This document shows positions 35,966 to 48,332 of a stretch of DNA of 64,000 nt, one piece after another. The stretch spans positions 35,460,001 to 35,524,000 of the forward strand of contig NC_091020.1 in assembly GCF_041296385.1 (NCBI RefSeq). The letters are read 5' to 3'. Positions within the stretch are counted from its first letter, which is position 1. Each line of letters opens with the position of its first letter. The position numbers were made by a program, and so were the translations under genes. The DNA is from Aphelocoma coerulescens (taxonomy: Eukaryota; Chordata; Aves; Passeriformes; Corvidae). Below the pieces are notes generated by a model. It ran no database searches, was not told the DNA's origin, and saw only the letters and a program-made list of their open reading frames with translations.

Positions 35966-37070
35966 TGTTCAATAAGACACCAGTGCCACCAGTGCTACCC
36001 CTGGAACAAGAATGGGTGCTTGTTTCAGAGCTTGACTTTCTCTTAATTTACCAAATCAGGAGGCCCTGTCAGCAAATAATGTAACAAAAGATTTCATTAT
36101 TAGCCTTCATTTAATTTAAGAAAGAATTTAACCTATGTTCAGTGCTCAGGGCCCAGGCTTGCATTCCTCCTGCAGCCCAACTTCCTATGAGAGACAGTGG
36201 GAGCACAAGGAAAGCAGGACTCACTTCAGTCTAGGATTCTCATTATTATTTCTTTACATCCAAGGGGTTTTATTCTCAAAGATTCTTCTACTTTGCAAGG
36301 AATTTTGAAATATGTGTCAGTTCAAGTTTAGGATAAGAAAGAGAAAAAAAAAAACCTGGCATGTTAACCAAGAAAATGTACTACCCAGTTTCTTCTTTTT
36401 ATTAACAGAGATCATTAAGACATCAGTTTTTTCTTTCACTGGCAGCATTCCACAGCCAGAGTATTCACAATGTCTAGGACACTTTCATTTTGTAATCTGG
36501 AGGATACAGTATATTAATTTGCAGGATTTATCACAAGAAAAGTGAAGTCATACTAAGTACAGTAGGTGTAACTAACTTTCATGTCAAAAAAGCTGTAAAG
36601 AGTGCCAGAAGCTCTGCTGGGCTAATAATAAGCTAAAAGGATATAAACTTGATTAGTCTCACTTAAGAAGCAAGAAGATAAAGTAAGCTTGAAAAGGCCT
36701 TTGCTCTTCCTTCAACTTCAGTGGGTTGAAGAGAATCATGAAGCTTATCACCATGAGATACCTGCTATAATGCCAGTATAGTTGTTAGTTATATGTTAAT
36801 TTATGCTCTGCTGTGCCCAGCCACTGCCACACCAGCAGAATTTGTAATTCTGTCCAAAATCTTTGCAGCATCTCAGTGCTGTCACACCGTGTCACATTCC
36901 CTTAAGTGCACCTTGCATGGTGATATAAAACCTCCTTATTAAAAATTTCCATCTACTGAGGAAAATTGTTCCCCAAATGAAGGATCAAGGATGCCCTTTC
37001 CCTGCTCTTGAAGGCTGTGGATACTCTGGGGCTGTGCACCCTTCATGCTCCCCACTCTTACAACAGGAAT
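35966..37070. other. Intergenic DNA, possibly regulatory
   Basis: Repeat-free, AT-rich. 36540-36700 holds several TAATAA/TTAG cores. No gene. Confidence 0.45.
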
Positions 37071-37428
37071 TTGGAGAAGAGAAGGCTCCAGAGGGGCCTC
37101 ATTTTGGCATTGGTACTTAAAGGGGGCTCAAAATAAGGAGGGAGAGTTTACTTGGGCAGACAGTGTTAGGATAAGGGGAAATGGGTTTGAACTAAAAGAC
37201 CAGAGATTATGTCAGATATTGGGAAGGAATTGTTCCCTGGGAGGGTGGGCAGGCCCTGGCACAGGGTGCCCAGAGCAGCTGGGGCTGCCCCTGGATCCCT
37301 GGCAGTGCCCAAGGCCAGGCTGGACATTGGGGCTGGGAGCAGCCTGGGACAGTGGGAGGTGTCCCTGCCAAGTGGATAGGCTTTAGTCTCCTTTCCAACC
37401 CAAACCATTCTTTGATTCTATTCTATTA
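37071..37428 (+). mobile_element. CR1 LINE 3' end with a coding remnant (younger subtype)
   Basis: Sense CR1. The 37045-37386 frame reads SVRIRGNGFELKDQRLCQIL followed by GRNCSLGGWAGPGTGCPEQL, the end of CR1 ORF2 running into the 3' region. The DNA continues through TTTCCAACCCAAACCATTC to the tail TTTGATTCTATTCTATT. About 358 bases, well preserved. Confidence 0.95.
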
Positions 37429-37597
37429 TTTGGAGGACTTTTGCTGCTCTGGGCCAGTGCAGGGGTCTGTGAGATCTAAACCAGGACTGGGGGCTGGGAC
37501 AATGCCTTGAAGTCACCAGTGCTGTGGGGTCTCTGCAGCTACCACAGGGTCCACTCTCTTCAGTAAAATCAGCCTTAGGATGAACTGTGGGTCCAAC
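37429..37597. other. Spacer
   Basis: Short unique stretch between the CR1 copy and the duplicated element. Confidence 0.5.
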
Positions 37598-37687
37598 ATT
37601 AAATTACTATAAAGATACTTTCTGTTAGATGCTGACTGCTAATGTTGCTTTTATCTTAGTTGTTTAATCATTCTACAAATAAATGTA
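37598..37687 (-). promoter_or_regulatory. Duplicated non-coding element, copy C (inverted partner at 41805)
   Basis: The reverse complement of these 90 bases aligns without gaps to 41805-41894 with 7 mismatches by hand count (92% identity). Similarity stops abruptly at both ends. Shared motifs on the minus strand are GAATGATTAAACAAC (homeodomain plus forkhead-like), AAGATAAAA (GATA-type), ACATTAGCAG, and TTTATAGTAATTTAAT. There is no open frame, CR1 or MIR signature. Confidence 0.65.
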
Positions 37688-39725
37688 GCAAGTTGGGCCC
37701 ATCTGCCCAGAACATTTCAGAAGATTAACACAAGAGTGGAAGAGCAAGTTTTCTGTAATTCACTTTTCTGAGGGGAAGATGGACCAAAATCCACATATTT
37801 GCAATCAGATTTTAGTAAATTATAACCACACACCAGTCTTGGGCTTACCCCTTGCTCTCACAGAATGCTGTTGGTGTGTCTCTTCCAAAAGTCTTTGGGC
37901 TTGAAGTAGAAAATGATGTCTGGAAATACTTGAGCACCTGGCTCCAACAGTTGCTTGCATTTCCACACCATTACACAGCCTTAGTTTTTTTAACCCCTGA
38001 GAATTAAAACCAGTTAAGGAATAGCACATCTTAGTGTGTTCTATTAACTTGTCCCACTGTGTTTTCTCCCTCCTCACTTAACCTTTGCTCCCCAAACACC
38101 CATTGCTCCTTGAAGTTGGCCATGACTGCTCCTTTCTCATCGTCCTCTCAGAAACCACAAGTCTCACTGCCAGGTAAATCAGTAGTAACTTGATTGAAAA
38201 ATGACTTCTGGTCTCTCAAGATGAAAATCAGTCCTGCTTGGCATCCAAGCCCAGGCAAGAGGACACAAACTGGGGTTTGGACTCCAGGAGAAATAAGACG
38301 GACAACAACTTTCCACCCCCACGTTTCCCTGAACGAGCACGTTGTGACGGGAGCAGTATCCTAATGAAGAAAAGCAGTATTATATCAAATGCAAATTGTA
38401 GCTAATGGTGCATATGGTTCACATGCTGGTATTGATTATTATGGATTGAGAGGTGTTTTGGGGTGGAATATAGCTGGAGTATGAAGTGACATCCGGGACT
38501 TGGGATTCTCTGTCAGGTGCCATGTCAGTACAGCACCACAAGTGCTGGGATGTGTGGAACAGACACCAGGATGAAAACGGGATCTGGTGCAGGAAATGCT
38601 TCCAGAAGGAGAGGGCAGAGCAAGGGGAAAGGAGAAGAGAATGAGAGTGAGGATGGAAGAGGAGAGAGCAACAAATATGAGAGGTGACAGGGCAAAGGGA
38701 ACAACAGTTGCAGAGGTGGGCTAAGAACGTGCCTGGATGAGCTGCTCTTTCAGATGTTGCTTTCTTTAAAAAGTGGAAAATATATTTAGAATCATCAACA
38801 GAGTGTTATTCAAGCAGGGCACACTCCAGAGGTCACCAGACCTTGGGATGTCCCAAGGAAGAACGAGAGGAGGGCATGGGCCTGCAACACCTGCACAGGC
38901 AGGTTAATAAGTTTGAGGCAGCCAAAAAACTCAATGCTCTTCAAGGTTACAGGCCCAGCTCCAAGATATTTTCTCCCCCCTCTCTATTATAACCTGCATT
39001 AGCACATTTTATTCCTTTATTATATTTATATTTTTGCTAGAAAGAGATAAAGCTGCTGCTGTAAATTAAGACAAAGTCAAAAATCTCAGTTTTGAGAGAT
39101 ATTTGGTTTTATTTCCTGGGTTTGGACAGAATATAGGAATCGTATTTGTATAATAAATTATTCACTACATAAACCAAAAAACATGAAAAAAAATAGCAAG
39201 GACAGTAGGTCTTGGCAATTACCACATTAAACAAGTTCCAATAAAACCATATACAGAGTGCAAAAGTTTAGGCCTTTCTCTACACACATAAAACTGCTTA
39301 AGCAGTTTAAAATTCTTTTCCTCTTGGTATTAATTGTTAGACTGATAACAATTTATTTTCTTTTCCTTATTTTTTGCATGAATATTTTTACCTGATAACC
39401 AGTATGCAGAGCAACGAGAAGGTCCAGTATTTCCCTGAGCTCCAAGAGCCTCACTTAGCTCGCCTCCAAAATTTCCTTCAATGTGAGGTCACGGAGTGAT
39501 CTGAGTTCACAGCCTAATTCACAAGTGACTCTGAATCCAGCCTGTCCCTGCCACAAGAGGAACATCCAACTTCAAAAGGGACCCTCAAAAGGGTTCAGCT
39601 TGATCCAGGCTTCAAACCACCCAGTTCAGGAATGATGAAGACAACGGCCATAGCTCCTATTTGTGGTTGGCAAGGGAAGAATAGAGTTGCTGGGTGGTCA
39701 AGACTGGAGCAGGATGTCCAAGTAA
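37688..39725. other. Intergenic DNA, no gene supported
   Basis: 38340-38480 is repeat-free with one perfect octamer ATGCAAAT (38389-38396) and GGTATTGATTATTATGG. 39000-39400 is AT-rich. No CR1 until 39726. Confidence 0.45.
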
Positions 39726-39988
39726 GTGCTGGAATCACTGTCCTTGGAAGTACTCAAAATGGTGTGTGGGCGTGGCACTTGGGGACAGGGTGGGCTTGAC
39801 AGCTTGACAGTGCTGTGGAAATGCTTGGAGTTGAAGATCTTGGAGTGCTTCTCTGGGCCAGGTTTGTCTGCTTTTAAGATTCATCTGGGTAGGGTGCTGG
39901 GCCATCTTGTCTAGACCATGCTCCAGGACAGGTTAGACTGGATGACTCTTGAGCTCTCTTCCAGCCTGGAATTCTCTGATTCTCTGAT
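39726..39988 (+). mobile_element. CR1 LINE 3' end, older subtype
   Basis: Sense CR1 of a diverged subfamily: 'gtgctggaatcactgtccttgg', GGCACTTGGGGACAGGGTGG, later GGTGCTGGGCCATCTTGTCT and 'gactggatgactcttgagctctcttcc', ending in the tail ATTCTCTGATTCTCTGA. 39810-39880 fits the model poorly and may be inserted sequence. Confidence 0.85.
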
Positions 39989-41094
39989 CTCCCTAAAACA
40001 CCATTTGGAGAAGCCATTCAAGTGCTGCACCAAGAGGAAGCAAGTCCAGGAGACCCTCAACTCTTTTAGAGGCATAGAAAGACACAGAAATTAATTTCTG
40101 GGCATAGGCAGCGATATGGGATGCACATCATAAGGTCACCCCAAGACAGAAACCAAGCCATGATGTGGCCTTTGGTGACCGAGTCCCACTCCTTACCTGT
40201 TCCCAGCGTCTCACAATGATTTAAGCACCAAAACTCAGCCACATAATTAGCAGAAGAAACTGAGGGTTTCTGCTGTAAGGCTGTGATTAAATTAGCCATT
40301 TATGGATTTCTGAGAGAAAGGAGACGAAAATGTTTTATAGTGTAGTTAAAAGAACCAGTGAATGATTTCCTCATGTTGAACATTTCCTAATGTCAGAAGC
40401 AGGGTGGATGACACAGAAACCATAAATCCAATCGAGAAGTGTTAAAAATCACTTTAGTCTGCCAACTTACTAGAAATTCAATAAAATGGTATGGGAGAAT
40501 TTATTTGTGTATGTGCAATGGATACGTGTGAAATTAAACCCATGGAGGTGTCTGTGTGCAACACACATGTGACAGGGTGAGGTTCTCCATCACCCATGTA
40601 TCCCAAATGGGGAAGAAATGGGATTTGGGAAAACTATCCTAGATGCCTGACTTGAGGAGAGAGGGATGGCAGGATGGGGGTGGGTTTTCTGGGGACAATT
40701 CCGTGCTTGGTGGCCCTATTGCAGCCTCATGCTGGGAATGGCCCCAGTGCTTCCTCTGAGTTGATATTTATTTTTGCATGTTTAGTTTTCACTTCACTCA
40801 TCCTGTTTAATGTATATTAACTCACATCTTGCCTGCATGGAGTGGGACTTTTAAGAGGCATGAAATGACAAAACAGGGCTTTGTTTTCCAGCCAGATTCC
40901 CTCTGCCTGTGCTCTGCCGGTGTCTGCCTCGGCTTCCAGCTCCATCATCACATCCAACAGAGCCTGGGGCAAAGCTGGAGCAAAACACCCAGCGCATTCA
41001 ATTTACAAACAGAAATAAACACCTTTTCAGCAGGTTCTACATAATCACTAAACAAAACCAGGGGAGACAAAAAACCCACCCACAACACAGCATT
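39989..41094. other. Start of a 9.2-kb CR1-free interval
   Basis: Unique DNA of mixed composition; no gene, no repeat recognised. Confidence 0.45.
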
Positions 41095-41530
41095 TTTTAT
41101 GTCGTTTGTGTGCGGCGGTGACCCTTTATTTTCTCGAGGAAATAACGCTATTACGGGGAGATGTCTAGCACTGGGATCCCAGACGGCATCTCAATCTCCC
41201 TGTTTCCCGAGGAGCTGGTGGCGTGGCTGCCGTGTCACACCTCGGCAGATTGCCTGGCTCCGTGGCTGCTCTGTCCCCCGGCACGCCGGCATCGTGCCCT
41301 CCAAGTAAAGCTGTTCCTTGGGGCCTCCCGACCACCGAGGCGCCCAACTCTACCGAGCGGGCGAAAATGAATCAGATATGAAAATGTCTGAGGCAATAAA
41401 TTAACACACAGCAGGGGGGTGATGGCTTAATCCCTTCTAGTCCAAACAGTACCTGACACCCATTACTGCTACAGAGCTGGGACACCGTAGCGGTACTGGA
41501 GCGAAAATGATCATTCCCAGCGGATTTGAG
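41095..41530. promoter_or_regulatory. CpG-rich candidate regulatory element
   Basis: Many retained CpGs (TGTGCGGCGGTGACC at about 41108, CCCGGCACGCCGGCATCGTG at about 41277, CTACCGAGCGGGCG at about 41351), giving way to AT-rich ATGAATCAGATATGAAAATG. Frames of 60-70 codons exist on both strands but none is recognisable. No repeat. It may be an orphan CpG island with a conserved shoulder. Confidence 0.42.
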
Positions 41531-41804
41531 GCATTGCAATAGGTATGTAATGGATTCTGGGAGGGAACCTGGGCAGGGGTTTATGGTGTTTGTACACAGA
41601 ATCCAGGTTAACCTGCCACGGTGTTTTCTTGGGCTTCCTTGTTTTGATTAACCCAGAAAGTGGGATTTTAAGTTCTAAGTTTAAGCAGAACTTTATTATT
41701 TTAAGTCTTTGCTGAGAGTCTCATAATAATTCCTCATTACTCATGCAAAGGCCAATAATGTATAGCTAACACTCAGAACATGGAACATTGCTGTCCTGAC
41801 TGGA
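41531..41804. other. Unique DNA between CpG-rich element and duplicated copy D
   Basis: AT-rich, repeat-free; contains TTACTCATGCAAAGG (POU-like) near 41738. Confidence 0.45.
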
Positions 41805-41894
41805 TACATTTATTTGTAGAATGATTAAACAACCAAGATAAAATAGACATTAGCAGCCAGCATCTAACACTAAGTATCTTTATAGTAATTTAAT
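41805..41894 (+). promoter_or_regulatory. Duplicated non-coding element, copy D (inverted partner at 37598)
   Basis: Plus-strand partner of the 37598-37687 element, about 4.1 kb away in inverted orientation. The first 29 bases and the last 21 bases are identical in both copies; the seven differences cluster in the middle. Sharp edges suggest a copied unit of about 90 bases or strong constraint limited to this span. Confidence 0.65.
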
Positions 41895-43654
41895 ACTTAC
41901 TGTGAGGAGCCGTAACACCTATTTGAAACTCATCTACTGAAAGTTTCAAAACGCATTTTTTAATATAACTGACATCTCTTTCTGCAAGAGTTTCTTCCAG
42001 GAAAATAACACCCGCTCCATTTTTAGCGTCGATGGCAGATAAACAAAAATGTTGTTGCCAAGGACTTTATTGCAAAATTAAATGTCCTGGGAAAAATATT
42101 TAATTTGCTGCTTTTCCCAATACTATGCCAAGCTCTCCGTTCAGGTACACCCATGTAAACCTACCCTGACTTGAGGTTTTACGGGAAGGCCGGGTTTCCT
42201 TACTTACTGTTGCACATATATTGAAACTAAAGAAACCTATGAGCTCATGGACAAATTGAGAAAGCACTTAGATACTTCTTTCCCTTTTCTTCCCCTTCTT
42301 GGCTGAAATTCTGAAATATGAACACTGGATGAAAAGGCAGAATTCAGAATCTGAGCCCACTTCATGCATCCCACATTTATCTGCTCATTTTTCCATGAAA
42401 ACCGCCAGCCGCTTGTGACACCGAGATCCTCTGACTCCTTCAGAGAGACAATAAATAATTAGGATATGAAATACATAGACCTATAATAAAGGCACATTCA
42501 TGTTGTGTGGGTCAACTGATAGGGCTGGTCACCAAATTCATTGCAAGCAGCTGCAACCTGCCCATGGTGAGACGGTCTGGGGACAAATGGATTTGGCTCC
42601 AGTGCTCAAGTAAATACAACATAAATCCATGGTGTGCACTGAAATATCAGGTTTCAGCTTTATTTTTGCCCAGGTATGAAATAACCATAACTATGTGAAA
42701 CTCTGACCTCCTGTGCATATGTGGTGTTGATAACTCCCAGGCTGTGCAACCCAGGATCACTCTAGAGGTATTTGGGAGCAAGAAGTGGGGATATGGAGCC
42801 TACCAGACCTGCAGGTGCTTCTGAAGCTTAAAGTCCAACAGCTCACAGGCTTTTCATGGCTGGTTCTCAACTATGGTTCTTTATGGCACAGGGGCAGCAC
42901 TTCCAAGGGCTGTGGTTCTGCTGGCAGTGACTCCCCACATTCCCCTCGGAGCTGCTTAAAAATCAAGCATTATGAAAATGCTTTCCACCACCCAAATTCT
43001 ATGGAAAAATATGAAAATATGAAGTTTTTGGTGGGGAGTGTCTCTGCTCAGCCAGGATGGCTGTGGATGGGTGGGTGCTGGGGCAGCCCTGCTGCCGGCA
43101 ACCCTGACCCTGCTCTGTCAGGACACACTGCTATGAAAGCACCCTTCATCTCCCAGTGATGGACACTTTAGAGCAGCCTTTCTCAACTGTTTAAAGTTGA
43201 AAGAGCATCCAACCCTTTTGAAGAAAACCTAGAGATCACCTTGTGAAGTGTCACCACAACTGCTGCCCTCAGCAAGCCAGGGCCAAAGCGCTGTGTGCTC
43301 ACTGCTTGCCTCTGCTCCCTGTTCAGCTTTTTCTACTCCTCAGAGCACATGGGAACGTGTGGTCACCCCAAACAGTGGCCCAGGTCACTTCTCAGCGTCA
43401 CATGGCTCACCAGTGGCTCCAGGACCGTGAGGAAGTATAGGTAGGCTGCAGTATTGAAAAAATTACGTATGTCCACATTTCTACCTAACGAAATCTCAGC
43501 CATAACAGATTTGATTCCTCACCTCTTTGCAGCACGTACAGAGTGGTTTGCACTTGGAAAAAATCAGAGCAAACTCGACATTAATGCTGCCTCTCTGACA
43601 AGGTAGTTTTATATACTCAATTACCACCGCATTATCTTTCATCTCGACTATGTG
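41895..43654. other. Intergenic DNA, no gene supported
   Basis: 41895-42240 is repeat-free and AT-rich with ACACCCGCTCC and TTAGCGTCGATGG CpG islets. 43160-43440 is GC-richer. Frames there are not recognisable. Confidence 0.45.
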
Positions 43655-44345
43655 TGAAAACCGTAAGAACCAAATATATTTCACTTAGGGTTCCTTCATT
43701 CCAAAGACTTTGCCTTTGTCTTCCTTTACCCTATGCACTGACAGCAAACTTCATGAATTAACTGGCTCATGGTATAACTCATGCATGGAAATCCAATATA
43801 ACCTCTTGGCTATGAGCAGCAACACTTCGCTTATCGTACACTAAAAGAATTTTTACTAGTTAATTAAGATTTGTTTGCTTAATTTTTTTCAGGCGGTTGG
43901 GGATGTTGCTCCTCTGTCACTTGGCTGGGAAAATCGTGATGTATACACTGTATAAAAGTGCCAAAATAAGAAATGTGTAGGCTGCAGCGTCTCTGGTAGT
44001 AAATCTTTTTTGTAATCCTAACTTCATATTTCCATTGAATTGTTCCTCTCGAGCTGTGCAGACAGTTGAAGTATTTGAGTGTAGTCACATATGCTTTGGT
44101 GCTGCTAACAGCCCTAAAGTTGGTAATCCTGAGGCACAAACGGGGCCAGAGATGCTGGTGGCACTCCTCGGGCTGCAAAATATTACAGCACACCTTATGT
44201 AGTGCTTGCTTTCGAAATTTCCTTTGCACTTTGTTTACTATATATTCCAATAGTGTAATATTAAACAAAAACAGTGTGTCCTGTGCCAGAATGATTGATT
44301 ACTACACCGTGGCAAGGTCACCTCCTAGGAACAGGCTGAGTGCAG
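43655..44345. promoter_or_regulatory. Candidate conserved non-coding block
   Basis: Long unique, repeat-free sequence with homeodomain cores (ATTAACTGG, AGTTAATTAAGATT) and, from 44140, a balanced stretch GATGCTGGTGGCACTCCTCG and CACACCTTATGTAGTGC. A minus-strand frame (43879-44268, 129 codons) is open but unrecognisable. Inference from texture. Confidence 0.33.
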
Positions 44346-45855
44346 TAAGGGCTGTCTGACTCATACAGTTAACACTATATCCGCATTGTATGAATGTCAC
44401 CAGCAATCCAGTGATTTATTGCTTGGAAGGCTCTGTTCAATTTTTTCTGCCTGACCAAATTGCACATTTTCTAGAAAAAGAAGCAAAAATATTTCAGCAC
44501 ATGGATTACCCCAAGTCCTCATTTCTCCCACTAGGTTCAACGAGTCTTTTCAAAGATGCTGATCATCAAACCCTCATATTTTTCACTTTTTTTCCACCCT
44601 TTTCTGCCAGATATTTGGCAAAAATGATTATTGCACTAATGAAAAGGTGCAGCAGAAGATTGAGGGGTTTTTAATCAGATTTGGTAACATCTGTGGGCCA
44701 GGAATAAGGGCAGCTGTACATTCTGTTTCTTAATTTTAGTAAGATTTACTCTGGGTATAAAATGTTAGCCTCAGGCAAAATTTAACTGGCTTAAAAGAAA
44801 AGAAATGATAGTCTTACAGAAACTACCCAACTCAAACTGTTTGAAAACAGTGACTGAGATTAATCCCTCTCGCTCTAAGAAATTCCTACTTTCTGACAAA
44901 GAAGATATAATTATAGATTGAGAGAAATGACTTTCAAAATTAACATTCCAGCAGACCCCAACATAATAGATACATTCATTCCTCGTGTATCTGCATGGAA
45001 ATCAAAGGAGATACATCATGTTTGAATCCGGGTTTTATTTTTAGAACGTGCAGCACATTTGCGGCGCGCGGCTCCGAGCACGGAGGGAGAGAGGGGACAG
45101 CCCTACACCCAGCCAGGGAACCACACTGGGGTCCAGCTGCTGGGGATCTCTGCAAACCCAGGGCCAACAAAGGAGGATGGGTTTGGGAAGATGGTTGGGT
45201 GCCAGGAAATCGAGGTAGGTGCAGTAGAGGTGAGTGTCCTGGCATTTTCAAAAATCACTCTTTTTTCTGTAGGCACCCGTGTCTCATCTACCTCTTTAGG
45301 TGTTTGGTCCATACATTTTAAAAGCCATTTTTTAGTTTCTCCTTCCATCTCACGCCACCCCATCGTTAGACTTCTCAGGAAAAAAAAACAAATCAACAGG
45401 AAATCTGGGGTTAATAGAACCCTTTATCTCAAAGAACAATAAAAGCTGGCTGGGTGATGTATCTTAACAAATGCTACCTAATGCATCAATTAATGCTGCG
45501 TTTATCAAACCAACATCTGACACCAGAACTGGGAGAGATCAGCTCTCCTGAACCCCTTACAATTACTCTGCTTTTTCTGTTATGGCAATCAGTGTGACTG
45601 TGCAATGAAACTCCCATTACCTACCTGCCCTTCAAAGCGCTCTCTGAGCATCATCGCAGAGCCCACAATTTAGGAAGCAACAACTGGAACCATCTTGAGA
45701 TATTAAAGGCTCTTCCTCTGCTCTTGTTTATACCTGTGAGCCAATTAAGTATTTTAATTTTAAACTGGAAAGAAAATTAATCTGGGGTGAAAGAGCACGA
45801 GAATCTAAGCTTGTAACTTTAGTCTATTAAACCCCAAAGTGTTCCAGCCCAGCAA
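44346..45855. other. Intergenic DNA, no gene supported
   Basis: The ATG frame 44390-44674 (94 codons) is not recognisable. 45055-45110 is CpG-rich. 45480-45520 reads GCATCAATTAATGCTGCG, an imperfect inverted POU/homeodomain-like site. No repeat. Confidence 0.4.
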
Positions 45856-45876
45856 GGATGGGTTCATTGATTCGGC

Positions 45877-45888
45877 TCACTCGAGTGA
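45877..45888. other. 12-base perfect palindrome TCACTCGAGTGA
   Basis: A perfect palindrome centred on an XhoI/E-box-like CTCGAG, with CACTCGAGTG resembling paired NKX2-type half-sites. Lies just upstream of the CpG-rich block at 45950. Confidence 0.5.
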
Positions 45889-45949
45889 ACAAGCAGAAGG
45901 AAGCGAAACGAAACAAAGCCAAAGTCAGCTGCTCCAGCCCAGCACACCC

Positions 45950-46395
45950 CAAACAGCCCCGGCAGAGGGTGGAGCACGGAGCCCCAGCACCCCAGCGCTG
46001 CCGGGAGCCGATCCTGCAGCAGCTCCGCTCCCCCGCCCGTGACGCGGGTCATACTTCATCTTCTAATTGATACCTGCCATTGCCTCGTAACTAACGATGA
46101 CTAATGGTAATACCCAGAAAGACAAATAAAAGCTAATGCAAACCCGGGCCGTGCTGCGGTTCCCTTTGGAAAGCTCCCGGGCCATTAGGAAGCAATTGGA
46201 AGTGGAGATTGATGTGCCCTGGGGGTTGCTCCCAGGGATGCGGCGCATCTCCAAACCCCCGGGGCTCCGGAGGGGGCCGCGATCCCAGCCCTTCCCAGCT
46301 GTGCCAGCCGGGGCACAGGAGCACGGCCAGGCCACCGCAGCTCGGAGCGCACAGCCCGAGACAGCCAAGCTTCGAGGAGGGCGGATCTCACAGCC
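45950..46395. promoter_or_regulatory. Orphan CpG-rich island split by an AT-rich core
   Basis: Two CpG-dense arms (45950-46050, with CCCCGCCCGTGACGCGGG; 46140-46390, with CCCCCGGGGCTCCGGAGGGG) flank an AT-rich core of about 90 bases (46055-46140) that reads GTAACTAACGATGACTAATG then GACAAATAAAAGC. No frame is recognisable as protein, and the frames are open on both strands because of GC content. This could be a promoter of an unannotated transcript or a CpG-rich enhancer. Confidence 0.45.
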
Positions 46396-48332
46396 ACAAC
46401 ACCTTATTTTCTCTGTTTGGCGTGGTTTTCCGTATTTATCCACTAAGCACTGTGCAACAGTGTGACTCCCTGGATGTAAAATACCAGGGAATTAAATTCC
46501 CAAGCACTGTGGACAGACAGTGACAAAAAGCTCATCTCCTTTTCAACAGGTAGCACCCTGCACACACAACACCAGACTGGGTTTACAGCAGTGCAACAGC
46601 TTGATCAAAAATGCTGATTTTTCAGGAGAGTCATCTTCAGCATTTTGGAAAAGTTACACTGCTTTAATTACAAAGGTTATGTCACCCAGTGCGTTTTTAA
46701 TGTAATGAAACATTAAACTGGACCTCGTGCTTGATGTAAGATAAAATTATTCATTGAATATTAGACCACTAGGCCACCTACTGTTCTTTTACAAATGGTT
46801 GAACTATCACGGGGTTACAGAACTTAACATGTAAATTGCAGCAGAAGTTATAATTTCTATTGCAAATCCCAAAAGACTGTCATTTAAGTCAAATATATGA
46901 GTGAAATTTTGCCTCTGTGCCATAATAATGCAAGGAAAATGACCAAAACCTGAACACTTTTAAAGTAATTATGAACCCAATAAGAATGCACTTGTAGTTA
47001 TTTAATCAAGAGCCTTAAAAATTATTAATAGTAAGTTCTTCTTATACAAATGGCGTTTTAAACACTGGCATTTAATTTTAGGGATACCAATACTGGATCT
47101 AGGCCATTAGTGGGATCTTTTGTAAAGCCAAGCAGCCTGTGCCTTTCAGAGCCGTTGCTGCTCATCTCTAAGTTCATTACTCTCACATAAGTGAGAGCAG
47201 CTTTGCAAAATAATCTTTCTTAAAGTGAATTTAATATTTAACTGCACACTGAAAATCTTAGGTAAGTTCGCTTAGATTAAAAAAATCGGGGATTGGAATC
47301 CCCGCATCGAGCAGATTTGTGTGGATCCTGCTTGGAAGCCCGTTCAAATCCACAGGATCGCTTCCCTTCATCCCCAAAGCCTTCGGAGCAGGTGTATAAA
47401 TAGGAGAGGGCAGTTGCAGGGAAATTATTCGCAGCGCCTGAGCTGCCTCCCAGCCGCTGCCGAAGAGGAATCTGAGCAGTGACTGTGCATCACCCTGAAT
47501 CTGTAATAATAGCACCTTTCCTGTCACTCTTTGTCCCTTCATTTTTAAACGTGATTGGGTCAGGAGCAGGCAATTTACATTTTTATATAATCTTTGCTCA
47601 GGTGATTCAGCCGCTCTGAGGTTTTAGCATTTTGTGTGCAGCTCTGGGTTTCACCTCCCCTCCTGGAGCATTTCCATATGCTGGGGGTCTGCCATCCTCG
47701 CAGCTGATACAGATCTATTTAGCTTCTCCCCCTTGCCATACCTGCAGCCTGTAGCAGGTTGTCAGGGAATGAATTTTCATTTTCTCCCCCGTGAGTCCAT
47801 CACGTGGCTGTCACCAGAATTTGCTCTGTCTGAACTCCTCCATCCCCCTGATTTATGGCTGCTTGAAGAGAGGTTGGAGGGCTCTCAGTGTAGCAATAAT
47901 CTGCACCCTGGTCCAGCACCCATCTAAAGTTAGGATTTCCGATCTAAATATTTAGTCCCCGTGGTACAGCAATCATTTACGAAATTATTAAATAACTTTT
48001 CGTCGCACCTAACACCTTTGGGATATTTTTCTAGGTCAATATTCATCAGGAGACCCCGAATGTAAAGGTTAAGTGCACATTTCCTCTGCCAAATAAGAAT
48101 GAATTTCAAACCTGATTGATTCTGGTCATGGAAACCGTAAATACTTACTCCAAATGGTAGATAGGTTACTAAGTCCACTCATTTCCACATCTGATATCGA
48201 TAATACTCTGCTTCCCCCTTATCAGCCCCTCTCATATTTCACCAGCGCGAGCGGCGCGTGGGGAGCCGGGCGAGCCTGTCGGGGCTGGCTGATGGCCCCT
48301 GCCTTCCCCCGCGCCATTCTTCAGTGGTCCTT
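46396..48332. other. Repeat-free, probably regulatory DNA
   Basis: 46680-47260 is AT-rich and unique. 47285-47400 and 47960-48240 keep CpGs and look constrained (for example CTGATATCGATAATACTCTG at about 48191). 48240-48315 is CpG-rich. No CR1 and no recognised gene. Confidence 0.4.

Noticed and set aside
43165..43260. Possible hAT-type DNA transposon end (GCAGCCTTTCTCAACTGTTT)
   Set aside because: Resembles 'ttctcaacctttt' termini of hAT elements, but no matching inverted end or target duplication was found nearby.
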